Positions 27,379-35,957 of a DNA stretch of 64,000 nucleotides are shown here, one piece after another. A program made the position numbers and the translations under genes. The number at the start of each line of letters is the position of its first letter. Position 1 is the first letter of the stretch. Below the pieces are notes generated by a model. The model did not search any database. It saw only the letters and a program-made list of their open reading frames with translations, and was not told where the DNA came from. Origin of the DNA: Methylomonas sp. UP202 (GTDB lineage Bacteria; Pseudomonadota; Gammaproteobacteria; Methylococcales; Methylomonadaceae); the NCBI RefSeq assembly GCF_029910655.1, contig NZ_CP123897.1, positions 3,523,547-3,587,546 on the forward strand, in the 5' to 3' direction.

Positions 27379-29130
27379 ATGAATGCCCCCGCCAAAATCA
27401 TCGAACTTTCCATGCAAAAAACCGCGACCAACCAACCCGCCAACGACGCGCGCGCGCCGCTGGTCGAATTGAAAAATGTCTGTAAATCCTACGGCGAGGG
27501 CCGGAGCAAGACCTCGATCCTGAAAGACATCAATCTGGACATACAAGAAGGTGAATTCATCGCCATCGTCGGCTTTTCCGGCAGCGGCAAAACCACGTTG
27601 GTGTCGCTGATCGCCGGCCTGATCCGGGCCGACGCCGGCGAGTTGCTGAAAAACGGCGCGGCGATCCGCGAACCCGGACCGGACCGAGGCGTGGTGTTTC
27701 AAAACTATTCGCTGATGCCGTGGCTGACCGTTTACGAAAACGTGGCGTTGGCCGTCGATGCGATCTTCAAGGACTGGACGCCGGCGCAACGCCGCGCCCA
27801 CGCCGAAAAATACGTCAAGATGGTCAATCTGGGCCGAGCCATGGACAAGCGCCCGGCCGAACTGTCCGGCGGCATGCGCCAACGGGTCAATGTCGCCCGC
27901 GCCTTGGCAGCCAACCCCGATATTTTATTGCTGGACGAACCGCTCAGCGCGCTGGACGCTCTGACGCGCGGCAACTTGCAGGACGAGATTCTGCAAATCT
28001 GGGAGCAGGACAAGAAGACCGTCATTCTGATCACCAACGACGTCGACGAAGCCATCTACATGGCCGACCGGGTGATCCCGCTGAAACCCGGCCCTGACGC
28101 CACCTTCGGCCCGGATTTCGTCATCGATCTGGAACGGCCGCGCGATCGCGCCGCGTTGAACCACGATCCGGAGTTCAAACGTCTGCGTGCCGAAATCACC
28201 CGCTATCTGATGGACATCGGCCTGCAAAAAGCCCAAGCCGAAGTCGGCGACCGGGTCAAGCTGCCGGACGTGCGTCCGAACACCAGCAACGACTGGAAAC
28301 TCGATACCTCGGCGCTCAAGCCCAGCCAAACCGATCTGGGTAAGGCCCGCTATCTGGAGTTCGCCAACCTGTCGAAAATCTATCCGACCCCGGACGGCAA
28401 CAGCACCGTCAAGGTGGTCGACGGTTTTGACTTGCGGATGAAAAAAGGCGAATTCGTGTCGATCATCGGCCATTCCGGTTGCGGTAAATCCACAGTGTTG
28501 TCGATGACCGCCGGCCTCAACGATATTTCCGAAGGCGGCATCATTCTGGATAACCGCGAAATCGACGGTGCCGGCCCGGATCGCGGCGTGGTGTTTCAGG
28601 CGCCGAGTTTGTTTCCGTGGCTGACCGCGTTCGACAACGTGATGCTGGGTGTGGACAAAGTCTATCCACACGCCAGCCAGGACGAGCGCGACGACATCGT
28701 CGAATACTACTTAACCCGAGTGGGCCTGGCCGACTCGATGTTCAAGAAAGCCGCCGACCTGTCCAACGGCATGCGCCAACGAGTCGGCATTGCCAGGGCC
28801 TTCGCGCTGTCGCCGAAACTGCTGTTGCTCGACGAACCCTTCGGCATGCTGGATTCGCTAACCCGCTGGGAATTGCAGGAGGTGTTGATGGAAGTGTGGG
28901 AACGCACCCACGTCACCGCCATCGTCGTCACCCATGACGTCGACGAAGCGATTCTGCTGGCCGACCGGGTGGTGATGATGACCAACGGACCGCACGCCAA
29001 GATCGGCAAGATACAAGACATCGATCTACCGCGGCCGCGCAGCCGCAAGGCGCTGCTGGAGCATCCGGACTACTACCGTTACCGGGAAAGCCTGCTGACC
29101 TTTCTGGCGGAGTGCGACCACACCCATTAG
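27379..29130 (+). CDS. Nitrate ABC transporter, two fused ATPase domains (NrtC/NrtD-like)
   Basis: A 583-residue protein made of two complete ABC ATPases. First domain: Walker A GFSGSGKT (65-72), signature LSGGM (162-166), Walker B ILLLDEP, and ITND with Asn220 where the switch histidine is expected. Second domain (from about 325): Walker A GHSGCGKS (364-371), signature LSNGM (461-465), Walker B LLLLDEP, and a normal THD (His519). Both deviations fall in the same composite ATP site (Walker motifs of domain 1 with signature of domain 2), so one site may be non-hydrolytic. Cyanobacteria encode NrtC and NrtD separately; here one chain supplies both. The NrtA-like C-terminal domain of cyanobacterial NrtC is absent. 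Confidence 0.88.
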   Translation: MNAPAKIIELSMQKTATNQPANDARAPLVELKNVCKSYGEGRSKTSILKDINLDIQEGEFIAIVGFSGSGKTTLVSLIAGLIRADAGELLKNGAAIREPGPDRGVVFQNYSLMPWLTVYENVALAVDAIFKDWTPAQRRAHAEKYVKMVNLGRAMDKRPAELSGGMRQRVNVARALAANPDILLLDEPLSALDALTRGNLQDEILQIWEQDKKTVILITNDVDEAIYMADRVIPLKPGPDATFGPDFVIDLERPRDRAALNHDPEFKRLRAEITRYLMDIGLQKAQAEVGDRVKLPDVRPNTSNDWKLDTSALKPSQTDLGKARYLEFANLSKIYPTPDGNSTVKVVDGFDLRMKKGEFVSIIGHSGCGKSTVLSMTAGLNDISEGGIILDNREIDGAGPDRGVVFQAPSLFPWLTAFDNVMLGVDKVYPHASQDERDDIVEYYLTRVGLADSMFKKAADLSNGMRQRVGIARAFALSPKLLLLDEPFGMLDSLTRWELQEVLMEVWERTHVTAIVVTHDVDEAILLADRVVMMTNGPHAKIGKIQDIDLPRPRSRKALLEHPDYYRYRESLLTFLAECDHTH

Positions 29131-29138
29131 ATATTGTT

Positions 29139-29206
29139 GGGTACGCATCCCGTACCTTTTCAAGCCATGAACAAACCGAATTCAACCAGGTACGCGCTGC
29201 GTACCC
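29139..29206. repeat. Paired palindromic repeat between the ATPase and porin genes
   Basis: GGGTACGCATCCCGTACCTT at 29139-29158 and AGGTACGCGCTGCGTACCC at 29188-29206, reverse complements over 19 bp with two mismatches. Each arm is again near-palindromic (GGTACGC-N3-GCGTACC). Same family and similar overall size (68 versus 69 bp) as the element at 26259-26327. Confidence 0.75.
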
Positions 29207-29292
29207 TAGGACGCTTTGTGCCGAAATTCCCGCCTTGCAGGCTTAGGCGGATGGCAAACCGACTTTCGACCGACCACAGACCAGGAGACATC

Positions 29293-30585
29293 ATGTTCAA
29301 ATCCACACACATCTTGCCGGCCGGCGTGCTGGCGATCGCCGGAGCCGGCACGCCGGCCCAAGCCGACATCACCAAGGAGGTGGAGGACGCGCTGAATTTT
29401 TACCACTACGGCAGTAACGGCGCCGTCAAAATGGATTTGAACTACCGCTGGGAAAACGTCGATCAGGACAAAGGCCCCATCATCCCCGGCAAGGCGCCGA
29501 AACGGGTGGAAACCGCGAACGCCAATACCGCCCGCTTACGCTTGGGCCTGCTGTCGCCGACTTTTTACGATTTCCAAGCCTACGCCGAATACGAAGGCAA
29601 TTACGCGCTACAGGAGGACTACGATCAGGGCGGCACGACGTTGAACCGTCACCGCGACTACTCGCTGATCGCCGACCCTGACCGTAGCGAGCTCAACCAG
29701 TTCTGGCTCAGTTACAAGGGCATCGCCGACACCTTGATCAAGGTCGGCCGGCAACGCATCAAATTCGACGACGACCGCTTCATCGGCAACGTCGGCTGGC
29801 GGCAAATGGAGTCGACCTACGACTCGGTGCTGGTTACTCACAACAACCAAACCCTGTTCGGCTTAACCGTCAACGCCGGTTACCTGGACCACGTGCAAAA
29901 CATTTTCGGCGAAACCGACACCTTGAACGCGCCGGTGCTGAATCTGAATTACAAAGTCGGCGATTGGGGTAACCTGATCGGTTACGGCTATTGGCTGGAC
30001 TTCCGCGAGCGCGCCAATTACGCCAAATCCTCGCAAACCTACGGCCTGCGCTTCGACGGCAAATCGCCGCAGTTCTTCGATACCGTGAATTTTCTGTACA
30101 CCGCCGAATGGGGCAAGCAATCCAATTACGCCGACAACCCCAACCATTACCAGGCCGACCGCATCAACCTGATGGGCGGTCTATCGGCTTTCAACCTGAC
30201 CTTGCAAGGCGCGATGGAACAGCTGAACGGTTACGGATTGAACAAGACCTTCAACACGCCGTTGGGCACCAACCACGCCTTCCAGGGCTGGGCCGATTTG
30301 TTCATCAATCCGTTGGGCAACGCCACCTTGGGCCAGGGTATCCGCGACGTGTTCGCCACCGCCAGCTATAAGGCGATGAACGATACGTTGATCGTCACCG
30401 GCATGTATCACGATTTCTACGACGACACCGGCGGCGTCGAATACGGCAGCGAGTGGGATTTCTCGATTTTGAAAAAATTCGGCAAGCACTACTCGCTGCT
30501 GGCCAAGTACGCCAATTTCAACACCGAAAACGCCGCGTTTACCGATACCCAGAAAATCTGGCTGCAGGCCAACGTCAGTTTTTAA
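29293..30585 (+). CDS. Outer-membrane beta-barrel porin (alginate-export-like family)
   Basis: A 430-residue outer-membrane protein. The ATG at 29293 has AGGAG at five-base spacing. A signal peptide (LPAGVLAIAGAGTPAQA) is followed by alternating amphipathic strands (MDLNYRWENVD, NTARLRLGLLSPTFYDFQAY, FWLSYKGIADTLIKVGRQRI) and a terminal phenylalanine (LQANVSF), the outer-membrane insertion signal. The KVGRQRIKFDDDRFIGNVGW region resembles alginate-export-like porins. Its place between nitrate transporter and nitrate reductase genes suggests it admits nitrate to the periplasm; this is inference from neighbourhood. Confidence 0.82.
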   Translation: MFKSTHILPAGVLAIAGAGTPAQADITKEVEDALNFYHYGSNGAVKMDLNYRWENVDQDKGPIIPGKAPKRVETANANTARLRLGLLSPTFYDFQAYAEYEGNYALQEDYDQGGTTLNRHRDYSLIADPDRSELNQFWLSYKGIADTLIKVGRQRIKFDDDRFIGNVGWRQMESTYDSVLVTHNNQTLFGLTVNAGYLDHVQNIFGETDTLNAPVLNLNYKVGDWGNLIGYGYWLDFRERANYAKSSQTYGLRFDGKSPQFFDTVNFLYTAEWGKQSNYADNPNHYQADRINLMGGLSAFNLTLQGAMEQLNGYGLNKTFNTPLGTNHAFQGWADLFINPLGNATLGQGIRDVFATASYKAMNDTLIVTGMYHDFYDDTGGVEYGSEWDFSILKKFGKHYSLLAKYANFNTENAAFTDTQKIWLQANVSF

Positions 30586-30594
30586 CGACTTAGC

Positions 30595-30626
30595 ACGGGA
30601 ACCGGCCGTTAGCGGCCGGCTCCCGT
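30595..30626 (+). other. GC-rich intercistronic hairpin after the porin gene
   Basis: A 14-bp inverted repeat with one mismatch (ACGGGAACCGGCCG, loop TTAG, complement to 30626) and no T-run. It lies 10 bp after the porin stop and 26 bp before the next start. Without T's it is more likely an mRNA-stabilising or processing hairpin than a terminator. Confidence 0.55.
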
Positions 30627-30651
30627 GGCGCAACGTTATCGAGGCAAGAAC

Positions 30652-31872
30652 ATGAAACCGAAACTCGTCGTCGTCGGCAACGGCATGGCCGGCATGCGGA
30701 CCGTCGAACAACTGCTGCAAATCGCCCCCGACCTTTACGACATCACCGTATTCGGCGCCGAACCGCACGGCAACTACAACCGCATCATGCTGACGCCGGT
30801 ACTGTACGGCGCGAAAAATTTCGCCGACATCGTGATCCACGACTTCGACTGGTACCGGAGCCGCGCCATCACGCTACATTGCGGTCCCGCCAAAACCGTG
30901 GTCGCCATCGACCGGACGCGACGCCAAGTCATAGCGCGCGACGGCACGACGGCGGACTACGATAAACTGCTGATCGCCACCGGTTCGCTACCGCTGCTGC
31001 TGGACATTCCGGGTCGCGACTGCGACGGCGTGATGGGCTTTCGCGACATCGCCGACGTCGAGACGATGATCGCCAAATCGGCCCGGCGCCGTCACGCGGT
31101 GGTGCTGGGCGGCGGCCTGCTGGGACTGGAAGCGGCCAACGGCTTGTTGAAACGCGGCATGCAAGTCACCGTGGTCAACCGCGCCGACCACTTGCTGAAC
31201 CGGCAACTCGACGCCCAGGCCGGCGAATTCCTGCGCCGGCACCTGGCCGAAACCGGCATGGAATTCCAACTCGGCGCCACGATCGCGGCGATTGTCAGCC
31301 GCGCCGGCCACGTCGTCGAGGTCGAACTGGACAACGGTCAAAAACTACCCGCCGATTTGCTGGTGATGGCTACCGGCATTCGGCCGAATATCGGGCTGGC
31401 CGAGGCCGCCGGCCTGGAATGCCGGCGCGGCATCGTTGTCGACGATGCGATGCAAACCAGCGATCCGGCCGTGTACTCGGTCGGCGAATGCATCGAACAT
31501 CGCGGCGAATTGTTCGGCTTGGTGGCGCCGGTCTACGAACAAGCCAGAATCTGCGCCGACCAACTGGCCGGCGGCACGGGCAGCTATCGGACCGGTTTCG
31601 CCGCGACCATGTTGAAAGTCACCGGCATCGATTTATTTTCGGTTGGCGACTTCGACGGCGATGCCGACAGCGAAACCCTGCGCTTCGTCGATTATGGCCT
31701 CGGCATCTATAAAAAAGTGGTACTGCGCGGCGACGTGCCGATCGGCGTGATTCTGTACGGCGATACCGGCGATGCCAATGGCTATCTGCGCTTGGTCCGC
31801 GACGGCGTGCCGGTGAGCGACAGACGCCGGCGCTTACTGTTTGGCGGCGCGACAACCGCCGAGGCCGCCTGA
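30652..31872 (+). CDS. FAD/NAD(P)H oxidoreductase, nitrate reductase electron-transfer subunit
   Basis: A 406-residue pyridine nucleotide-disulfide-type flavoprotein resembling the N-terminal half of NirB and small nitrate-assimilation reductases (NasB/NasC-like). FAD-binding VVVGNGMAGMRTVEQL is at the N-terminus; NAD(P)H-binding VVLGGGLLGLEAANGL is near residue 150; the flavin-contacting DDAMQTSDPAVYSVGEC follows. It has no C-terminal [2Fe-2S] or sirohaem domain, so it is not a nitrite reductase. Probable job: pass electrons from NAD(P)H to the nitrate reductase encoded 12 bp downstream, whose C-terminus carries a BFD-type [2Fe-2S] domain. The ATG at 30652 has GAGG upstream. Confidence 0.85.
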   Translation: MKPKLVVVGNGMAGMRTVEQLLQIAPDLYDITVFGAEPHGNYNRIMLTPVLYGAKNFADIVIHDFDWYRSRAITLHCGPAKTVVAIDRTRRQVIARDGTTADYDKLLIATGSLPLLLDIPGRDCDGVMGFRDIADVETMIAKSARRRHAVVLGGGLLGLEAANGLLKRGMQVTVVNRADHLLNRQLDAQAGEFLRRHLAETGMEFQLGATIAAIVSRAGHVVEVELDNGQKLPADLLVMATGIRPNIGLAEAAGLECRRGIVVDDAMQTSDPAVYSVGECIEHRGELFGLVAPVYEQARICADQLAGGTGSYRTGFAATMLKVTGIDLFSVGDFDGDADSETLRFVDYGLGIYKKVVLRGDVPIGVILYGDTGDANGYLRLVRDGVPVSDRRRRLLFGGATTAEAA

Positions 31873-31884
31873 GACAATAGCACC

Positions 31885-34560
31885 ATGAGTCCAACCACCA
31901 TCGTCAAGACCACTTGCCCTTACTGCGGTGTCGGCTGCGGCATCTCGGCCGAAATCGAGGATGCCGCCGGCCACCGCGTCCGGATTGCCGGCGATCCGGA
32001 GCATCCGGCCAATTTCGGCCGGTTATGTTCCAAGGGCGCCGCACTGGCCGACACCGTGTCCTTGGAAAACCGCCTGCTCTATCCGCGTATCGGCGGTGCC
32101 CGCGCCGATTGGGACAGCGCGCTGGACCTGGTCGCCGAGCGTTTCCGAGCCGCGATCGCCGAGCACGGCCCGGATTCGGTGGCCTTCTACGTGTCCGGCC
32201 AATTGCTGACCGAGGATTACTACGTCGCCAACAAATTGATGAAGGGCTTCATCGGCTCGGCCAATATCGATACCAACTCGCGGCTGTGCATGTCGTCGGC
32301 GGTGGTTGGTTATAAACGGGCCTTCGGCGCCGACGCGGTGCCGTGCAATTACGAAGACCTGGAATTGGCCGATTTGATCGTGCTGGTCGGCTCCAACGCG
32401 GCATGGTGTCACCCGGTGGCCTTCCAGCGCATCCGCAAGGCCAAGGAACGCAATCCGGCGTTGAAAATCGTCGTGGTCGATCCGCGCCGCACCGCCAGTT
32501 GCGACATCGCCGATCTGCATCTGCCGATTCAACCCGGCATGGACGCGCTGCTGTTCGACGGCCTGCTCGGTCATTTGGCGGCGATCGCCGCCACCGACGC
32601 CGCCTATATTACCGCTTATACCGAAGGCTTCGAGGCGGCCTTGGCGCAAGCGCGAAGCGCCGCGCCGGACATCGCCGCCACCGCCGCGAATTGCGGTCTG
32701 GCCGCCGCCGACGTCGGTTTGCTGTTCGACTGGTTCGCCGCGACCGAAAAAACCGTCACGGTGTACTCGCAAGGCATCAATCAATCCAGTTCCGGTTCGG
32801 ACAAATGCAACGCCATCATCAACTGTCATCTGGCCACCGGCCGCATCGGCCGGCCCGGCATGGGGCCGTTTTCGTTCACCGGCCAACCCAACGCGATGGG
32901 CGGCCGCGAGGTCGGCGGCCTGGCCAACATGCTGGCCGCGCACATGGATTTGGACAATCCGGTCCATGTGGATCGAGTCGGCCGATTTTGGGGTAGCCAG
33001 CGGGTCGCCGACCGCCAGGGCCTGAAAGCGCTGGAACTGTTCGACGCGGTCGCCGCCGGCAAGATCAAGGCAATCTGGATCGTCGCCACCAATCCGGTCG
33101 CGTCGATGCCGGACGCCGACCGGGTCAGGCAGGCGTTGCAGGCTTGCGATTTCGTGGTGGTGTCCGATTGCATCGCCGATACCGACACCACTCGATTGGC
33201 GCACGTGCTGCTGCCGGCCACCGGCTGGAGCGAAAAAGACGGCAGCGTCACCAATCTGGAGCGGCGGATTTCCCGCCAACGCGCGTTGTTCGCGCCGTCC
33301 GGCGAGGCCCGCCACGACTGGTGGATCTTCAGCCAGGTGGCGCAACGCCTGGGATTTGGCGAAGCCTTCGCCTACCGATCCAGCGCCGAGATTTTCCGCG
33401 AACACGCCGCGCTGTCGGCTTTCGAAAACGATGCCGCCTACGGTCGCCGCGACTTCGATCTGTCCGGTCTGGCCGAGCTGAGCGATCCGGCCTATTCCAA
33501 CCTGCAACCGCTACAATGGCCGGTGAGCGCAGCCGGCGGCACTGCCCGGCTGTTCGGCGACGGCCGGTTTTTCACGGCCAACGGCAAAGCCCACTTCGTG
33601 CCGGTGTCGCCCCGCCCTCCCCGCCACGTGCCCGACGCCAACTATCCGTTCACGCTGAATACCGGCCGCTTGCGCGACCAGTGGCACACGATGACCCGCA
33701 CCGGCCTGGCCGCCAAACTGAACACCCACCAAGTCGAACCTTGCGTCGAAATCCATCCGGACGACGCCGCCCGCCTGCGGTTGCCGGCCGGCGCCATCGC
33801 CAAACTGACCAGCCGCTGGGGCGGCATGCTCGCCAAGATCGCGATCAGCGCCGAACAACGGCCCGGCAGCTTGTTCGTGCCGATGCACTGGACCGGCGTC
33901 AACAGCAGCCACGGCCGGATGGGCGCGTTGGTCAATCCGGTGGTCGATCCGTTGTCCGGTCAGCCGGAAAGCAAGCAAACGCCGGTCGCCATCGAAGCCT
34001 GGCCGGCCGGCTGGCATGCCGTACTGTTGTCGCGGCAAGCCTTGCCGCTATCGGACTGCGAATACCGGGTGGAGATGCGCGGCGACGGTTTTTACCGTTA
34101 CCAACTGGCCGGCGGCCATACCGGCCGGGACTGGCGAACCTGGAGTCGCCACCGGCTGGCCGCCAATGCGGCCGAACGGTTGGACCGCCACTGGCTGGAA
34201 TACAGCGATCCGCCATCCGGCGACTTTCGGACTGCTCTGATCACCGAAGCCGGCCTGCAAGCTTGTTTATTCGTCGGCGCCGGGCCGGAATTGCCGGAAC
34301 CCGGCTGGATCGCGACCTTGTTCGGCAAAACGGCCTTGAGCCGGGGCGAACGCCTGAGTCTGTTGAGCGGCGCACCGCCCGCCGGCGAAGCCGATATTGG
34401 CCGAATCGTCTGTTCGTGTTTCAATGTAGGCGAGAAAACCATTCGGCAAGCGGTTCGCGACCGCAAGCTCGGCAATGTCGCCGAGATCGGCGCCTGCCTG
34501 GGGGCGGGTACCGGCTGCGGTTCCTGCCTGCCCGAGTTGAAGGTTTTTCTAGCGACCTGA
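31885..34560 (+). CDS. nasA: Assimilatory nitrate reductase, molybdenum catalytic subunit
   Basis: An 891-residue molybdopterin oxidoreductase that reduces nitrate to nitrite in the cytoplasm. The N-terminal [4Fe-4S] motif TCPYCGVGCGI continues to a fourth Cys in GRLCSKGAAL (about residue 50). Molybdopterin-domain landmarks include NIDTNSRLCMSSAVVGYK, GINQSSSGSDKCNAIINCHL and GPFSFTGQPNAMGGREVGGL. After the molydopterin dinucleotide-binding domain (NTGRLRDQWHTMTRTG) comes a BFD-like [2Fe-2S] domain at the C-terminus (VCSCFNVGEKTI ... GAGTGCGSCLPEL), as in Klebsiella NasA. Needs Mo-bis-MGD; mobB and moeA lie 17 kb downstream. Confidence 0.95.
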   Translation: MSPTTIVKTTCPYCGVGCGISAEIEDAAGHRVRIAGDPEHPANFGRLCSKGAALADTVSLENRLLYPRIGGARADWDSALDLVAERFRAAIAEHGPDSVAFYVSGQLLTEDYYVANKLMKGFIGSANIDTNSRLCMSSAVVGYKRAFGADAVPCNYEDLELADLIVLVGSNAAWCHPVAFQRIRKAKERNPALKIVVVDPRRTASCDIADLHLPIQPGMDALLFDGLLGHLAAIAATDAAYITAYTEGFEAALAQARSAAPDIAATAANCGLAAADVGLLFDWFAATEKTVTVYSQGINQSSSGSDKCNAIINCHLATGRIGRPGMGPFSFTGQPNAMGGREVGGLANMLAAHMDLDNPVHVDRVGRFWGSQRVADRQGLKALELFDAVAAGKIKAIWIVATNPVASMPDADRVRQALQACDFVVVSDCIADTDTTRLAHVLLPATGWSEKDGSVTNLERRISRQRALFAPSGEARHDWWIFSQVAQRLGFGEAFAYRSSAEIFREHAALSAFENDAAYGRRDFDLSGLAELSDPAYSNLQPLQWPVSAAGGTARLFGDGRFFTANGKAHFVPVSPRPPRHVPDANYPFTLNTGRLRDQWHTMTRTGLAAKLNTHQVEPCVEIHPDDAARLRLPAGAIAKLTSRWGGMLAKIAISAEQRPGSLFVPMHWTGVNSSHGRMGALVNPVVDPLSGQPESKQTPVAIEAWPAGWHAVLLSRQALPLSDCEYRVEMRGDGFYRYQLAGGHTGRDWRTWSRHRLAANAAERLDRHWLEYSDPPSGDFRTALITEAGLQACLFVGAGPELPEPGWIATLFGKTALSRGERLSLLSGAPPAGEADIGRIVCSCFNVGEKTIRQAVRDRKLGNVAEIGACLGAGTGCGSCLPELKVFLAT

Positions 34561-34596
34561 ACTATCAACGCGCATGCGAGCAGCCACCAGGGAACG

Positions 34597-35769
34597 ATGC
34601 AAGCCAAACTACAGTTATTTCCGTATTTTCAACCTATCATTTCCACCGCCAGCGGCCAGATCGTCGGCTACGAGGCGCTGGCCCGCCAACACGACGCTAA
34701 CGGCCGCGTGGTTTCGGCCGGCGCTTGGTTTTCCTCGGCCGACATCGACGCCAAGCAGCGAACCGAACTCGACCGCCAGGTGCGTTGGCAGGCCTTGCAA
34801 AAATTTGCCGAACACGCCGATCCCAACAGTTTTCTGGCCATCAATATCTCGGCGGCCTGGATAGACAATCTGCGCCAGCTGAACGCGGTGCCGACGGTGC
34901 GGATGCTGGAAGAACTGAATATCGACCGCGGCCGGGTCATCGTCGAAATCTCCGACGCCCCCGCCGATCCGCAAAAACTCAAGCAAATCGTCCAGCGCTA
35001 CCGCAAACACGGCCTGAGCGTGGCGATCGGCGATTTCGGCGCCGGTTCCTCACAACTCGAACGGCTGATCGCGGTCCAGCCCGACATTATCAAGATCGAC
35101 ATGCGCTTGTTCAAGCAAGCCGCCAAGGGCGGCATCGCCGGCGACATCATGCAAGTGTTGTCGCGACTGGGCAAGCGCACCGGCGCCCGGCTGACCTGCG
35201 AAGGGGTCGAAACCGACGAGGAATTCTGGTTCGGGTTGGACTGCGGCGCGCAATATATGCAGGGTTTTTTGTTCGGCAAGGCCGAGGCCGATTTCAAGCC
35301 GGCCCAGCAATATCAGCAACACATTGCCTCGCTGCGCGGCAAGTTTCTAAAACAAACCCTGGTCCGCGAAGAACGCAAAATCAACGCCATCAACACCCTC
35401 AAGAGCTTGGCCTATCGGCTGGCGGAGGCTTTGCAAGACGATTTCAATCTCAACGAATTGGTCAGTTGGAATTTCGCGGAAAGCGGCGTAATCCGCTTTT
35501 ATCTGTGCAACAACCTGGGCGACCAGATTTCCCCCGACTTCAATTTCAGCGCCAACCGCTGGTTTACCGATCCGCGCAAGATCGGCTTCAATTGGTCGTG
35601 GCGGCCTTATTTCTTTCAACTGTTGGCACTGGAACATTGCGGCGACCGCGACCGCATCGTCAGTTCCGAACGCTATCGCGATTTCGAGACCAACCTGCTC
35701 TGTAAAACGCTGGCATTACGGCTGGACGGCGACCGATTATTGCTGGTCGATACCGTCGCGGTCGATTAA
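34597..35769 (+). CDS. EAL-domain protein with YkuI-like C-terminal sensor
   Basis: A 390-residue protein. The EAL domain fills residues 5-245: EAL motif at 26-28, Asn83 (AINIS), Glu117 (VEIS), Lys166 (IKID), Glu202 (CEGVE) and Gln222 (MQGF) are all present. The loop-6 motif normally DDFG reads GDFG (Gly145-Asp146), losing one metal-binding aspartate, so c-di-GMP hydrolysis may be weak or absent and the protein may act as a receptor. Residues 260-390 form a second domain with NWSWRPYFFQL, similar in layout to the PAS-like C-terminus of Bacillus YkuI. It starts 36 bp after nasA on the same strand, with AGGGA upstream. Confidence 0.8.
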   Translation: MQAKLQLFPYFQPIISTASGQIVGYEALARQHDANGRVVSAGAWFSSADIDAKQRTELDRQVRWQALQKFAEHADPNSFLAINISAAWIDNLRQLNAVPTVRMLEELNIDRGRVIVEISDAPADPQKLKQIVQRYRKHGLSVAIGDFGAGSSQLERLIAVQPDIIKIDMRLFKQAAKGGIAGDIMQVLSRLGKRTGARLTCEGVETDEEFWFGLDCGAQYMQGFLFGKAEADFKPAQQYQQHIASLRGKFLKQTLVREERKINAINTLKSLAYRLAEALQDDFNLNELVSWNFAESGVIRFYLCNNLGDQISPDFNFSANRWFTDPRKIGFNWSWRPYFFQLLALEHCGDRDRIVSSERYRDFETNLLCKTLALRLDGDRLLLVDTVAVD

Positions 35770-35957
35770 GCGGTCTATACTCTTTCCAGCGGCGGCGCAT
35801 CAGGAAGCGGGTTTAGGCCCGGGTCGGCGCTTTTCGTGCGTCCGTTCCCGCGATTGAAGGCATTCCGGGTTTTTCAGGCGTGTAGGCGACCAAACCTCCC
35901 CGCGCCGAAAACCGGTGATCGCAACGCTTTACGGCGCGTACCTACCGAGCTTACGGA

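Noticed and set aside
32023-33507. A 494-codon minus-strand open frame inside nasA
   Set aside because: Antisense shadow of a GC-rich gene. Its translation is Gly/Val/Asp/Arg/His-rich with no family features, while nasA is unambiguous.
33144-34700. A 518-codon plus-strand open frame overlapping nasA in another frame
   Set aside because: Arg-rich translation without motifs; nasA and the following EAL gene explain the coding signal.
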